64,000 nucleotides of DNA. It comes from Vibrio algicola. Lineage in GTDB: Bacteria; Pseudomonadota; Gammaproteobacteria; Enterobacterales; Vibrionaceae. Positions 54,942 to 63,807 of this stretch are shown here, piece by piece. The notes beneath the pieces are model-generated. The model saw nothing but the letters and a program-made list of their open reading frames with translations. It was not told where the DNA came from and ran no database searches. The stretch is taken from NCBI RefSeq assembly GCF_009601765.2, contig NZ_CP045700.1, positions 876,643 through 940,642 on the forward strand. Reading direction: 5' to 3'. The stretch's first letter is position 1; each line of letters opens with the position of its first letter. A program made the position numbers and the translations under genes.

Positions 54942-54974
54942 GCCCCATTCCATGCTTGGTTTGGGGCTTTTTTT
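54942..54974 (+). terminator. malK terminator
   Basis: GCCCCA (54942-54947) / TGGGGC (54962-54967) followed by TTTTTTT, 37 bp after the stop. Confidence 0.88.
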
Positions 54975-55756
54975 GTTTAATGAGCACAGGCCATTAAGAG
55001 CCCCCCAAATAAGCCCTTCTGGTTTCGTTGTTGTTTTTTGCCAAGACATTTTTACGTCTATTTAAAGTCTGGGTGTCGCTTATGCCGAGAATCTAGGGTC
55101 AACTCAAATTAGCGACAGCTAACACCTTCATATCTGTATCTGTAGCTGAAAATCAAACATCGAAAAATCGAAAACCATTCTCCGATGAATAAAGCTGGTA
55201 AGGAGAGATTGATATATGAATTTTTCGTACCGTAGTTTGCATGCCCTTATCTGAATATTTCATGCTTCATGCTTAAAAACCATGCAAATCAACCTTCATC
55301 AAGCCAAGAAACACATATTCTTCATCTCATGAGCCAAATCATGTGTTCTGAGGCTTTTAATTCTACTTTAATCACTAACCCTACGAACTAAAACTAGCAC
55401 AAACCCCATTAATTTCATTATCATCTCAGTAATCTAGCTTCGATCACAAAAGCTTGTTTTCCGTGATAATCCTCCCACCTTTTTCGCTGAATTCCACTAA
55501 AAAACCACCCAGATCACAGTCAGTTTAAGTACCGGTTACCCCAAGTGTGATCCCCACACTCCTCCTTGATTTCTACTCCCCCTACACCTCTTATTTAGGA
55601 GGATGTTCCGCATGTTCGATTACCGCAAGATAACCCCATCACTGAATGACGAAACCAAAGAAGTCATACGCATTCAGCGAACAGTCAACCCATTGCATGC
55701 TTATGCTAACGACAGTGTGAGCAGGGTAACGAGAAACAATATAAAGGATTGTAATT
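54975..55756. promoter_or_regulatory. Maltoporin upstream region with MalT boxes
   Basis: About 780 bp with no convincing gene. CACTCCTCC at 55557-55565 (minus-strand GGAGGAGTG) and AGGAGGATG at 55597-55605 fit MalT boxes. The second would place a transcription start near 55640, leaving a ~115-nt leader. TGTGATCCCCACACT at 55546-55560 is a weak CRP-like half-site. The far upstream part shows nothing recognisable. Confidence 0.65.
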
Positions 55757-57025
55757 ATGAAAACGCTTAAGGTTTGTTTAACAGCTGCTGCGGTATCCTC
55801 TGCTCTACTTGCGTCTTCCGCGATGGCAGTTGGCGTCGACTTCCACGGTTATATGCGTGCTGGTACTGGCGTAAGTGCCCATGGTGGTGCTAATGAATCG
55901 TATGAAAAAAATAAAGTGGGTCGTCTTGGTAACGAAGATGATGTATACGGTGAAATTCAATTAGATACCACGCCAATTAAAGCTGGTGATAGCGCTGAAT
56001 TTATTGTGAGCTCTATGATTGCGTATGGCTCTGATGGTTCTAACGGCTGGGAATCAGCTCGTGATGACGATGATGGTGCCGATGTTGCATTGGCGCAATT
56101 TAACGTACAAGCCAAAGGTTTATTCGAGTTCGATAAGGATGCCACACTTTGGGCCGGTAAGCGTTACTACCAACGTCAAGACATTCATATTACTGACTTC
56201 TATTACTGGAATACTTCTGGCGGTGCGGGCGGTGGTATTGAAAACGTCACAGTTGGTCCTGGTAAATTATCATTTGCTTTCATGCGCGATGACAGCCTTG
56301 GGGTTGATCTCGATGGCACAGGCAACAATAATCAAAACATCAATGTTAACAATTTTGACCTTCGTTATGCTGGTCTAGGTCTATGGCAAGATGCGAGCTT
56401 AGAGTTGGGTGTTAACTATTACATGGTTAATGAATCTGACGAACAAGAAAACTTTAATGTCGATACAGATGACAGTGTCATGTTGACAGCAGTCGTTAGC
56501 CAAAATAACTTCTTCGGCGGCTTTAACAAAACCGTATTCCAATTTGGTACTAACGGCGCTGCATCAGGAATGGCTGGGCTAGGTTCAGGTAGCTGGGTTC
56601 CTGCTGTCACCGATGGCGATACTGGTTTCCGCGTGATTAACTTTGGTGTGATTGATATGGGTTCTAGCTGGAATCTTGGTCACCAAGTGATGTATGCACA
56701 AAGCTCTTACGATAATAGTAATAAAGACGACCATACTTTTGCCAACATTGTTGTGCGCCCAATCTATAACTGGTCTGAAATTATGAAAACTGAATTTGAA
56801 GCCGGTTATTTCACTGAAGATAACGCATGGGGCAGCAAAGGGGCTGATAATGAAGGTGCTAAGTTTACTGTTGCGCAAGCATGGTCTGCTGGATCTGGAT
56901 TCTGGGCTCGTCCGGAAATTCGCGTCTACGCATCGTATGTAGATGACTTTAAAAATGACAATCGCTTCGGTGGGGATGAATCTTCTGAAGTATCCGTTGG
57001 TATCCAAGCAGAAGCATGGTGGTAA
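55757..57025 (+). CDS. lamB: Maltoporin LamB
   Basis: A 422-residue outer-membrane trimeric porin for maltodextrins. The signal peptide ends near SSAMA|VGVDFHGYMRAGTG. The mature protein has the LamB start VDFHGYMRAG, repeated amphipathic strands, ATLWAGKRYYQRQDIHITDFYYWNTSGGAGGG in the constriction region and the terminal SVGIQAEAWW ending in aromatic residues. Upstream MalT boxes place it in the mal regulon. A hairpin and the alpha-amylase gene follow, probably as one transcript with reduced readthrough. Confidence 0.93.
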   Translation: MKTLKVCLTAAAVSSALLASSAMAVGVDFHGYMRAGTGVSAHGGANESYEKNKVGRLGNEDDVYGEIQLDTTPIKAGDSAEFIVSSMIAYGSDGSNGWESARDDDDGADVALAQFNVQAKGLFEFDKDATLWAGKRYYQRQDIHITDFYYWNTSGGAGGGIENVTVGPGKLSFAFMRDDSLGVDLDGTGNNNQNINVNNFDLRYAGLGLWQDASLELGVNYYMVNESDEQENFNVDTDDSVMLTAVVSQNNFFGGFNKTVFQFGTNGAASGMAGLGSGSWVPAVTDGDTGFRVINFGVIDMGSSWNLGHQVMYAQSSYDNSNKDDHTFANIVVRPIYNWSEIMKTEFEAGYFTEDNAWGSKGADNEGAKFTVAQAWSAGSGFWARPEIRVYASYVDDFKNDNRFGGDESSEVSVGIQAEAWW

Positions 57026-57049
57026 GCCACTCTGTTTAACATAAAAATT

Positions 57050-57072
57050 AACGCCGGCACGTTGCTGGCGTT
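57050..57072 (+). terminator. Intercistronic hairpin lamB / amylase
   Basis: AACGCCGGCA (57050-57059) / TGCTGGCGTT (57063-57072), loop CGT, one G-T pair, then ATCTGTTTTT. A terminator or attenuator. Confidence 0.7.
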
Positions 57073-57123
57073 ATCTGTTTTTCAATAGGTAGGTTTACCT
57101 ATACCTTTAATTTAAGGGGCATT

Positions 57124-58486
57124 ATGTCTGTATTCACAGCAAACCAAGCAACACCTCAAGCTGATGTGATTTTACATGCCTTTGATTGGTCATATAACAA
57201 GATCGCCGCTGAAGCAGAGCGTATCGCGCAATTAGGTTACCAATCGATTTTAATATCACCTCCAATGAAATCACCGGATGAAGATAAATGGTGGATGCGT
57301 TACCAACCACCAAGACTACCGAGTGATCGACAATCCATTAGGCAATACTCTTGATTTTATTGCCATGTTGGATGCATTAAAGCAACAACAGATAAAAATT
57401 TATGTCGATGTGGTGTTTAATCACATGGCCAACGAAGCCTATTGTCGTGATGACTTAAATTATCCAAACCCGACAATTATGGCGCAATATCAAAACCAAG
57501 CAGAACATTACGCCACACTTCGTTTATTTGGCGATCTCTCGCAGCCGTTATTTACTTCAAACGATTTTGAACCCGCTTTCCCAATCAAAAACTGGCTAGA
57601 TGCCAAAGAAGTGCAAACCGGCCGATTAAGTGGCAGTGACACAGATCCAGGGCTTCCTACACTGGCGCCAACGGATAATGTGGTTGAGCAACAACAAAGC
57701 TATATCAAAGCACTGAAAGCGTTAGGCGTGAATGGATTTCGAATTGATGCAGCAAAACACTTATCTGCCGCACATATTGAAAAAGTCTGGACTGAAGATA
57801 TTTGTGCCGATGTGCGAATTTTTGGTGAGATCATTACCGATGGTGGCGTGGGCAAAGCTGAATACGAAACCTTTTTACAGCCGTTTGTCGAGCAGACGCC
57901 ATTCGATGCTTATGATTTTCCACTCTTCCATTCTATGTTGAATGTGTTTGAGCATAACGTGAGTATGAAGTCTTTATTATCGGTTGCTGAAAATGGTCAG
58001 TGTTTAGATCCAAATCGTGCGATCACGTTTGTCGTAACGCATGACATTCCTAATAATGATGTTTTCCGTAATCAGCTGATGTCGGCTGGGCATGAGCAGT
58101 TAGCTTATTGTTATTTACTCGGTTGTTGTGATGGTTCGCCGTTGATTTATACCGATCTCAACACCAGTAATGATGTCGATGCTCTCGGTCATCCCCGCTG
58201 GATGAAAAGTTGGCATGATAATAGTCTGACCAAAATGATCGCGTTCCATAAACAAGTACATGGTGAACCGATTCACGTCTTAGCCTGTGGTAATGAACTG
58301 TTGGTGCTGTTGCGTGGCAGTATTGAGCACCCAAAAGGGATTGTAGCGATCAATAAGGGGAATGAAGAGTTCCAAGTGAATTTACCTGCCGCGCAATACA
58401 ACGTGTTGCTCGGGGGGGATGATCTTCTTTCTCAACATAGCTTAACCATCCCGGCACAATCTGGACTGATGTTAATGGCTGACTAA
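57124..58486 (+). pseudogene. Alpha-amylase family (GH13) gene with a +1 frameshift
   Basis: Two frames together encode one ~453-residue GH13 enzyme. The first gives MSVFTANQATPQADVILHAF and onward to WWMRYQP. After about base 57310, where CCACC appears to contain one extra C, the reading continues in the next frame with QDYRVIDNPLGNTLDFIAML. Catalytic features are intact: DVVFNHMA, nucleophile Asp in GFRIDAAKHL, Glu in RIFGEIITD and VVTHDIPNND. No signal peptide is visible, so it would be cytoplasmic and degrade imported maltodextrins. It is either a recent pseudogene or a sequencing error. AAGGGG precedes the ATG. Confidence 0.85.
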
Positions 58487-58514
58487 ACGAAAAGCTATCA
58501 ATTCGATATAAACA

Positions 58515-58546
58515 ATGCCACTGCGTGATCGTAGTGGCATGTTTTT
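58515..58546 (+). terminator. Terminator after the amylase gene
   Basis: ATGCCACT (58515-58522) / AGTGGCAT (58533-58540), then GTTTTT, 28 bp after the stop. Confidence 0.85.
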
Positions 58547-58570
58547 GCTGGATTAAGATAAACGAATTGC

Positions 58571-59446
58571 TTATTTTGCCGCGATCTTCTGCACCGCTTT
58601 ATGCAATACCGAGGTATCCATACGGTTATCACCGGCTTTAGCAAGTTCGACGTAATTATCAAAGGTTTGCTGAGTATGCGCTAAGTTCAAGCCGTGTTTT
58701 TTGGCTTCATCTAAGCTAAAACCTAAATCTTTGATCATCCAATCAATGGCAAAACCAAAATCGTATTGATCTTTGGCCATGGTGCTGGCGCGATTTTCCA
58801 TCTGCCATGAACCTGCGGCGCCATTTTTCAAACAATCGACTAAGTTTTCAATATCTAAGCCTGATTGTTGAGCCAGTAATAAGCCTTCAGACAATCCGCG
58901 TAATGCGCCAGCAATACAAATTTGATTGACCATTTTAGCCCGCTGACCTTGACCGACTTCGCCCATCAATACCGATGACTTACCATAAGCTTTAAATACC
59001 GGTTGAAGCTTGTCGAATAACGCCTGCTCGCCACCACACATAATGGTCAATACGCCGTTTTCAGCGCCACTTTGACCGCCAGATACTGGTGCGTCCATAA
59101 ATTCAATATTCAAGGCTTGAGCCGCTTGTAAGAGCTCTTGTGCCAAGGTTGCCGATGTGGTGGTGTGATCCACTAAAATCGCGCCCGTTTTCATAAAACC
59201 TAACGCACCGGTTTGGCTGGTGGTCATACTGCGTACATCATCATCGTTACCGACACAAAGCAAAACCACATCCGCGTCTTTCACGCACTCTTCAACGGTG
59301 GTGGCAGCTATACCTGAATAGTGGCTCGTCCAATCTTGCGCTTTGCTATGAGTACGGTTAAAAACGCTAACTTCAAATCCGGCTTGCGCTAAATGCCCAG
59401 CCATTGGAAAACCCATAACCCCTAAACCGAGAAAACTAACCTTCAT
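58571..59446 (-). CDS. NAD(P)-dependent beta-hydroxyacid dehydrogenase
   Basis: A 291-residue enzyme of the 3-hydroxyisobutyrate dehydrogenase/tartronate semialdehyde reductase family. It has the N-terminal Rossmann GLGVMGFPMAGHLAQ, substrate-binding DAPVSGGQSGAENGVLTIMCGG, and the catalytic lysine in GQGQRAKMVNQICIAGA. GGGAG lies five bases before ATG 59446, preferred to an ATG six codons earlier. It follows a terminator and is transcribed alone. The substrate is not evident from the neighbours. Confidence 0.88.
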   Translation of the reverse strand: MKVSFLGLGVMGFPMAGHLAQAGFEVSVFNRTHSKAQDWTSHYSGIAATTVEECVKDADVVLLCVGNDDDVRSMTTSQTGALGFMKTGAILVDHTTTSATLAQELLQAAQALNIEFMDAPVSGGQSGAENGVLTIMCGGEQALFDKLQPVFKAYGKSSVLMGEVGQGQRAKMVNQICIAGALRGLSEGLLLAQQSGLDIENLVDCLKNGAAGSWQMENRASTMAKDQYDFGFAIDWMIKDLGFSLDEAKKHGLNLAHTQQTFDNYVELAKAGDNRMDTSVLHKAVQKIAAK

Positions 59447-59491
59447 CGTGACTCCCTTCTTCAAATCAAAAAATAATACCGTTTAAATAAA

Positions 59492-59520
59492 AACACCGAG
59501 CGCATTAAGCGCTCGGTGTT
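59492..59520 (-). terminator. Terminator downstream of the YebC-like gene
   Basis: A 12-bp perfect stem AACACCGAGCGC (59492-59503) / GCGCTCGGTGTT (59509-59520), 5-nt loop, T-rich on the minus-strand exit. Confidence 0.9.
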
Positions 59521-59555
59521 GAAATGTTTATTTGTTATTACCAGCCAAGCAATGC

Positions 59556-60281
59556 TTACTCTTCTTCAAGCTCTGCATTGTGGTAAACCTGCTGCACATC
59601 ATCACAATCGTCTAGCATGTCTAAAAACTTCTGGAATTTAACCGCATCTTCGCCGGTAACTGGCGTATGGTTTTGTGGCACAAAAGTGATTTCTTCGACA
59701 TCAACCACAAGATCTGGATATTCTTCTGCTAACGCTGTTTTCGCTTTAAAGAATTCAGTATGCGGGGTAAAAACAGTGATCACACCATCTTCTAATTCGA
59801 TGTCGGTAACATCAACATCCGCCATCATTAGCGCTTCTAATACTGCTTCTTCATCTTCACCAGCAAATTGGAATACCGCTTGATGATCAAACATATGACC
59901 AACAGTACCTGGGCTACCAATTTTTGCACCGGTTTTCACGAAGCATTGACGAACGTCTTGGAATGTACGGTTGCCGTTATCAGTTAGGCAATCAACGATA
60001 ACGCTAGCGCCACCAGGAGCAAAACCTTCGTAACGTGCAGGTTGGAAATCTTCACCGCCGCCGCCAGTGGCTTTGTCTAATGCTTTTTCAATTACATGCG
60101 CTGGAACGTTGTCTTTCTTCGCTTTAGAAATAAGATGCTTAAGCGATAAATTCATATCAGGATCAGCGCCACCATTTTTTGCGGCAACGTAAATCTCTTT
60201 ACCGTATTTTGAATAAACTTTAATTTTTGCGCCTGCAGTTTTTGCCATTGAGGCCTTGCGCACTTCAAAACTTCTTCCCAT
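59556..60281 (-). CDS. YebC/PmpR family protein, YeeN subtype
   Basis: A 241-residue three-domain protein. The N-terminal [21 protein letters not shown] and [18 protein letters not shown], the [23 protein letters not shown] core and [13 protein letters not shown] are characteristic. The start [17 protein letters not shown] resembles the YeeN paralogue rather than classical YebC (MAGHSKW). Family members are described as transcription regulators and recently as ribosome-associated factors for poly-proline stalls. Single gene with its own terminator. Confidence 0.9.
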   Translation of the reverse strand: MGRSFEVRKASMAKTAGAKIKVYSKYGKEIYVAAKNGGADPDMNLSLKHLISKAKKDNVPAHVIEKALDKATGGGGEDFQPARYEGFAPGGASVIVDCLTDNGNRTFQDVRQCFVKTGAKIGSPGTVGHMFDHQAVFQFAGEDEEAVLEALMMADVDVTDIELEDGVITVFTPHTEFFKAKTALAEEYPDLVVDVEEITFVPQNHTPVTGEDAVKFQKFLDMLDDCDDVQQVYHNAELEEE

Positions 60282-60386
60282 GGGTATCTTCTCTCTGATT
60301 TTATTTTATGCTGAATGTTACCATAACAATGACTCTATTCTTATGGTCTCAGATCACGGTTGGCCTTCATGTTAGTCAGACTGTCT

Positions 60387-60596
60387 TTATGCGACGCCCA
60401 TGATCCGTTTGTATTTTTGGATTGCTTGTTCGAAAAAAACACGCTCATCAGGGTCTCGGATTTTTTCCGCTTCGTTAAATAACAATTCGGGTCCTGCTTT
60501 CGCCTGCTTTAATTGCCAAACAAAATAAGAAGCTTGTTTATCTAACTCGATCTTATTTTTCTCCGCAGGTGGCAGCAAAGATAAATTAATAGACAT
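60387..60596 (-). CDS. Small conserved Vibrio protein (probable DUF3283)
   Basis: A 69-residue acidic/basic helical protein: MSINLSLLPPAEKNKIELDK, then YFVWQLKQAKAG and FFEQAIQKYKRIMG. I associate this sequence with DUF3283, a Vibrio family of unknown function; not verified. AAAGG is placed upstream of the ATG. No signal or membrane segment. Confidence 0.7.
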   Translation of the reverse strand: MSINLSLLPPAEKNKIELDKQASYFVWQLKQAKAGPELLFNEAEKIRDPDERVFFEQAIQKYKRIMGVA

Positions 60597-60692
60597 GAGA
60601 CGACCTTTATGTGCGATTTTAAGAGCGGGAAATATAGCATAGCTAAAGGGGAAAGATAAAAAATATTACCAAGTTTACAGTGTAAATCGAAC

Positions 60693-60719
60693 AAACAGGA
60701 CGAATGATTCGCCCTGTTT
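60693..60719 (-). terminator. Terminator downstream of the 60788 gene
   Basis: AAACAGGACGAAT (60693-60705) / ATTCGCCCTGTTT (60707-60719), one mismatch and a 1-nt loop as paired here (a larger loop is likely in practice). On the minus strand the stem ends in GTTTGTTCG. Moderate terminator. Confidence 0.55.
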
Positions 60720-60787
60720 TAAGTCAACACTCTTTACTGCTGCTTTTTACAGCGCTTGAATTCAAAGACTAAAGAGATAACGCCTGA

Positions 60788-60985
60788 TTAATGGATCAAA
60801 CCGAGTTCTCTCGCCTCTTCTAAAGTTAATCCGCTTTCACGAATTTCTTGTAATGTTTCAATCCGACGTCTAGCCTCAGCGTTTTTCATTTGTTTGGAAT
60901 TTGCTTGGGCCACCGATTCATCTTTTTTAGTCCAAGATGTGGTAATGCCTGTCATGTCATCATGATCTATTGAATTAATCGACAT
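60788..60985 (-). CDS. Small hypothetical protein, charged, 65 residues
   Basis: MSINSIDHDDMTGITTSWTK is followed by an Ala/Arg/Glu-rich helical tail (AEARRRIETLQEIRESGLTL, EEARELGLIH) that is probably a coiled coil or helix pair. A strong ribosome site GGAGG lies seven bases upstream of the ATG and a terminator follows, so it is a real gene. The family is not recognised. It lies downstream of rctB in the same direction, but beyond the rctB terminator. Confidence 0.7.
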   Translation of the reverse strand: MSINSIDHDDMTGITTSWTKKDESVAQANSKQMKNAEARRRIETLQEIRESGLTLEEARELGLIH

Positions 60986-61238
60986 AAGTACCTCCAGAAA
61001 ACCATGTATAAACTAAGTTGGATATTAAGCAAAAAATGGCTAAGTTGTTAAGTGAATAATGTGTAGATTGTGATTCCAATCAGACTTCACTAACAACATT
61101 ATTAATGCGGAAAAGAATTGCTGTTCTTCTGCTTAAACTGGGTGTAGCGTCAATATGATCACGCCAAGTAAAATCGACCTAACCCCGTTAGCTACCGCCC
61201 CAATTCATTATATATTTACAGTATAGACAATAATTCCC

Positions 61239-61290
61239 GAAAGCATGATCAAGGGTTCATTTACCTAAATACATCCTTGATCATGCTTTC
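61239..61290. promoter_or_regulatory. Perfect 16-bp inverted repeat carrying two origin-type iterons
   Basis: GAAAGCATGATCAAGG (61239-61254) / CCTTGATCATGCTTTC (61275-61290). Each arm contains AAGCATGATCA, the exact 11-mer found in three of the six iterons at 63555-63684. It lies just outside the rctB terminator. Possible RctB-binding site. Confidence 0.7.
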
Positions 61291-61292
61291 AT

Positions 61293-61327
61293 AAAAAAGC
61301 CCAAAGATTTGATCTTTGAGCTTTTTT
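61293..61327. terminator. Bidirectional terminator downstream of rctB
   Basis: AAAAAAGCCCAAAGAT (61293-61308) / ATCTTTGAGCTTTTTT (61312-61327), one mismatch in 16 bp, 3-nt loop, with A- and T-runs built into the stem. 44 bp after the rctB stop. Confidence 0.85.
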
Positions 61328-61370
61328 TAATTCAGACTGGTTATAAGATTAGCGATAGATTAGATAAAAA

Positions 61371-63347
61371 TCAGCTATCGGCAGCCATTTCATTTAAGGC
61401 TCGGATCACAGTTTCATCTAAGTGACCTTCGAAGACTTGTTTACATACTTTACGTCTTACCGCTAATCCTGCAATGACACGTTCTATCGACAAATGCTTA
61501 TCTTTGGACTCTTGGTTAAACAACTCGACGGTTTTACTTAATGTTTCGTATGGCACCACCGTTTCACCCACGCGTAACCAATCGAGCTTATCAATCAACT
61601 CATCGCACTCTTCTTTAATTGAAGCATACGGATGCCCCGTCATGGCAGATAACGCGGTTAAACTGCGTTCTAGCGCTTGTGGCGAGGTATATTTAGACAA
61701 GGTAATGATCAATTCATCAGCGTTGATCTCAACTAAGTGTTTTTTCTGTTTCACTCGACGACCTAAACGACCACGAGGTGAAGGGGCTTTACGTTGGATC
61801 GGTTCGAATTCGCCATCAATGATCTCGGCTAATTCTTGTAATTTTTGCTTAGATACTAGCTCATTACGCAGCGGGTTTGGTAGCGTTGGCGCCATATTAC
61901 GCTTGCCGGCATTGGTGGTACGAGCACGTGAAAAGCGCAACACTTCTTCGGCATCACAACGGATATCAATTTGATAATCGAGCACTTTGCCTTTTTCCAT
62001 AATGTTGGTGATCGTGAGATGGTAACCCCAAAGATTAACCACAAAAAGATCATCGGTTTGCTTGCCTTCAGATAGCTTTCTTAATTCACGGATCAGATCC
62101 ATCGAGAATCGACGCCATTCGATGTTTCTCGCCAGTTTTTGATTGATCTCACTTAGGAGCATTGATTCGGTTAAACGGCGTACTAGACGGCTTCTGAAGA
62201 ACGTATACAGCTGAAACACTAAGGTGTGTTGCTTCAAGATCTCTGGTGGGAATAAGAAAAAGTAATCTTTGGTTAATAATTCTTCAAAAAATGACGGTTC
62301 CCATACCAAAATATACAAATTAGGTTTGATCCGGATCTCACCGGCTGAATTTTCAGTTGGCGCTTCATCGGAAGCAGTGATAGTGCGGGCAATAAAGCGA
62401 AAACGATCACTTTTAAACCCTTCCGGCATGTTTTCACTAAGCCAACGTCCGGTTAATTCATGCAATTGAAAATCGGTAAACTCGATACGATCAATACTGT
62501 CACGGATTGAATCACGAGCTGGGCCACTGTCTTTTTTCCCGCGTAGAGATAAAATATCCGTGATATATAAAGGGGTTTTATTCGGCATTTGTTTGGCATC
62601 AACATGAAAATCATCTTGGTGGTGTTGATGATACTGAACCGTTAAGGTAAATAACGCGAACAGGGTCATTTGATCATCAACCGTCATAATATTTTTGGAT
62701 GATCTTGTTTCAATGATTGCTCGAGTGCCAGAAATAGAAACCATTGATTTTTGGTAGCTTTTTCTGGTTCTTGGTGGCGCTAATGCTTGATCTATGATCC
62801 CTGCCCAATTAGTTGGCGAAACTACAAATTGATCGGCTTCGTTTCGCATAGCTGGTGGGGTAAACAATCCGTGATCGTTAAGTAATTGTCGGTTAACTTG
62901 TGTTTGAGCCAACGCTTTAGAACGTTTTTGATTCTCAGTTTTTCTGGTTGATTCCGTTTTTAAACTGGTTGATCCTAATACCGAGATTAACTGATTTGGA
63001 TTGACAAAGTTATGCAGCATGGTCTTGCCAGCTAGCCCTTCTTCAAAACGAACTGGAATTTGATGAAATAATCCGATTGATACCGCGGCACGTAAACGTT
63101 GCTGGATTGCGGCTCGAGTCAGCTGCCCATCGGTTGCTTCAATAAGCTCGGTTGTCGATACAAAGCCATCTTTACTGGAAAGTCCGCGTAAAGAAATAAG
63201 ATTAAGTAGCTCGATAATACTGCGGGTTACCCCTTTAAAATGTTGGTATTGTTCGATCCAGTCAATCACTTGATCTGATATCTTAAATAAATGACCATCT
63301 TTGTGGGTTCGAGGTAATTTAATTAAGATCTTTTCTTGGCTAGCCAT
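61371..63347 (-). CDS. rctB: Chromosome 2 replication initiator RctB
   Basis: A 658-residue initiator specific to Vibrionaceae secondary chromosomes. It binds iterons at ori2, opens the origin and represses its own promoter. It starts MASQEKILIKLPRTHKDGHL and continues with the highly conserved FKGVTRSIIELLNLISLRGL, ALAPPRTRKSYQKSMVSISG, RDSIRDSIDRIEFTDFQLHE, RNIEWRRFSMDLIRELRKLS and RKAPSPRGRLGRRVKQKKHL. Length 658 equals V. cholerae RctB as I remember it. GGAA precedes ATG 63347; an ATG six codons earlier is less suitable. The origin with iterons begins ~55 bp upstream. Confidence 0.97.
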   Translation of the reverse strand: MASQEKILIKLPRTHKDGHLFKISDQVIDWIEQYQHFKGVTRSIIELLNLISLRGLSSKDGFVSTTELIEATDGQLTRAAIQQRLRAAVSIGLFHQIPVRFEEGLAGKTMLHNFVNPNQLISVLGSTSLKTESTRKTENQKRSKALAQTQVNRQLLNDHGLFTPPAMRNEADQFVVSPTNWAGIIDQALAPPRTRKSYQKSMVSISGTRAIIETRSSKNIMTVDDQMTLFALFTLTVQYHQHHQDDFHVDAKQMPNKTPLYITDILSLRGKKDSGPARDSIRDSIDRIEFTDFQLHELTGRWLSENMPEGFKSDRFRFIARTITASDEAPTENSAGEIRIKPNLYILVWEPSFFEELLTKDYFFLFPPEILKQHTLVFQLYTFFRSRLVRRLTESMLLSEINQKLARNIEWRRFSMDLIRELRKLSEGKQTDDLFVVNLWGYHLTITNIMEKGKVLDYQIDIRCDAEEVLRFSRARTTNAGKRNMAPTLPNPLRNELVSKQKLQELAEIIDGEFEPIQRKAPSPRGRLGRRVKQKKHLVEINADELIITLSKYTSPQALERSLTALSAMTGHPYASIKEECDELIDKLDWLRVGETVVPYETLSKTVELFNQESKDKHLSIERVIAGLAVRRKVCKQVFEGHLDETVIRALNEMAADS

Positions 63348-63430
63348 AACAATTCCATTTCGCATTTATCGTAAGGTGTACATAGTTCCAAGAGAATAAA
63401 GAAAAAAGATCCAAAAAGAAAGAAAAAAAT

Positions 63431-63498
63431 GATCTTGATTTATATAACTGATCTTTTGTTTATATGATCTATATTGGTTATATGATCTAATGATCTGG
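63431..63498. promoter_or_regulatory. rctB promoter region with GATC-containing direct repeats
   Basis: TTATATGATCTA occurs at 63460-63471 and 63478-63489 (18-bp offset), followed by TAATGATCTGG (63488-63498) and preceded by ATGATCTTGAT and CTGATCTTTTG. Dense GATC sites upstream of rctB fit the autoregulatory RctB operator (29-mer-like) seen at this place in V. cholerae. Confidence 0.65.
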
Positions 63499-63554
63499 CT
63501 GGTAATCCCCCTTTAAGTGACTGTATATAAAGAAGTTATTTTTTTACCTTTGGG

Positions 63555-63703
63555 AAGCATGATCATAAAGGCTTAAGACGCATGATCAAAGTAAGATCGG
63601 AAGGATGATCAATTTTGATAAGAAGCATGATCAGGATATTTCCTAAAGCATGATCATTGAGAAAGCGAAACAATGATCAATCAAAATAGACATGTTATCC
63701 ACA
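63555..63703. other. Chromosome 2 origin (ori2): six iterons and a DnaA box
   Basis: Six same-orientation ATGATCA iterons with GATC at 63561, 63584, 63607, 63629, 63652 and 63675 (spacings 23, 23, 22, 23, 23 bp, i.e. about two helical turns). Eleven bases beyond the last 12-mer lies a perfect DnaA box TTATCCACA (63695-63703). Each iteron carries a Dam site. AT-rich sequence follows to about 63800 and would be the unwinding element. Confidence 0.93.
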
Positions 63704-63807
63704 GATATTTTATCTCAATGTGCATATTATTCTGCTGATAACGAATATGAGCATGCGACGGAAGCCTTTTTAATTCATTTTTCGCTAATTCTTTACTTTT
63801 AGGAACG

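Noticed and set aside
55612..55770. A 52-codon open frame (MFDYRKITPSLNDETKEVI...) between the MalT box and the maltoporin start, with GGAGGATG in front
   Set aside because: The apparent ribosome site is the MalT box itself. With the box at 55597-55605 the transcript should start near 55640, after this ATG. The frame overlaps the maltoporin start, so it is treated as leader DNA.
61155..61162. Isolated ATGATCAC downstream of rctB as an RctB iteron
   Set aside because: Only the 7-mer core matches, without the AAGC or phasing seen in the origin; expected by chance.
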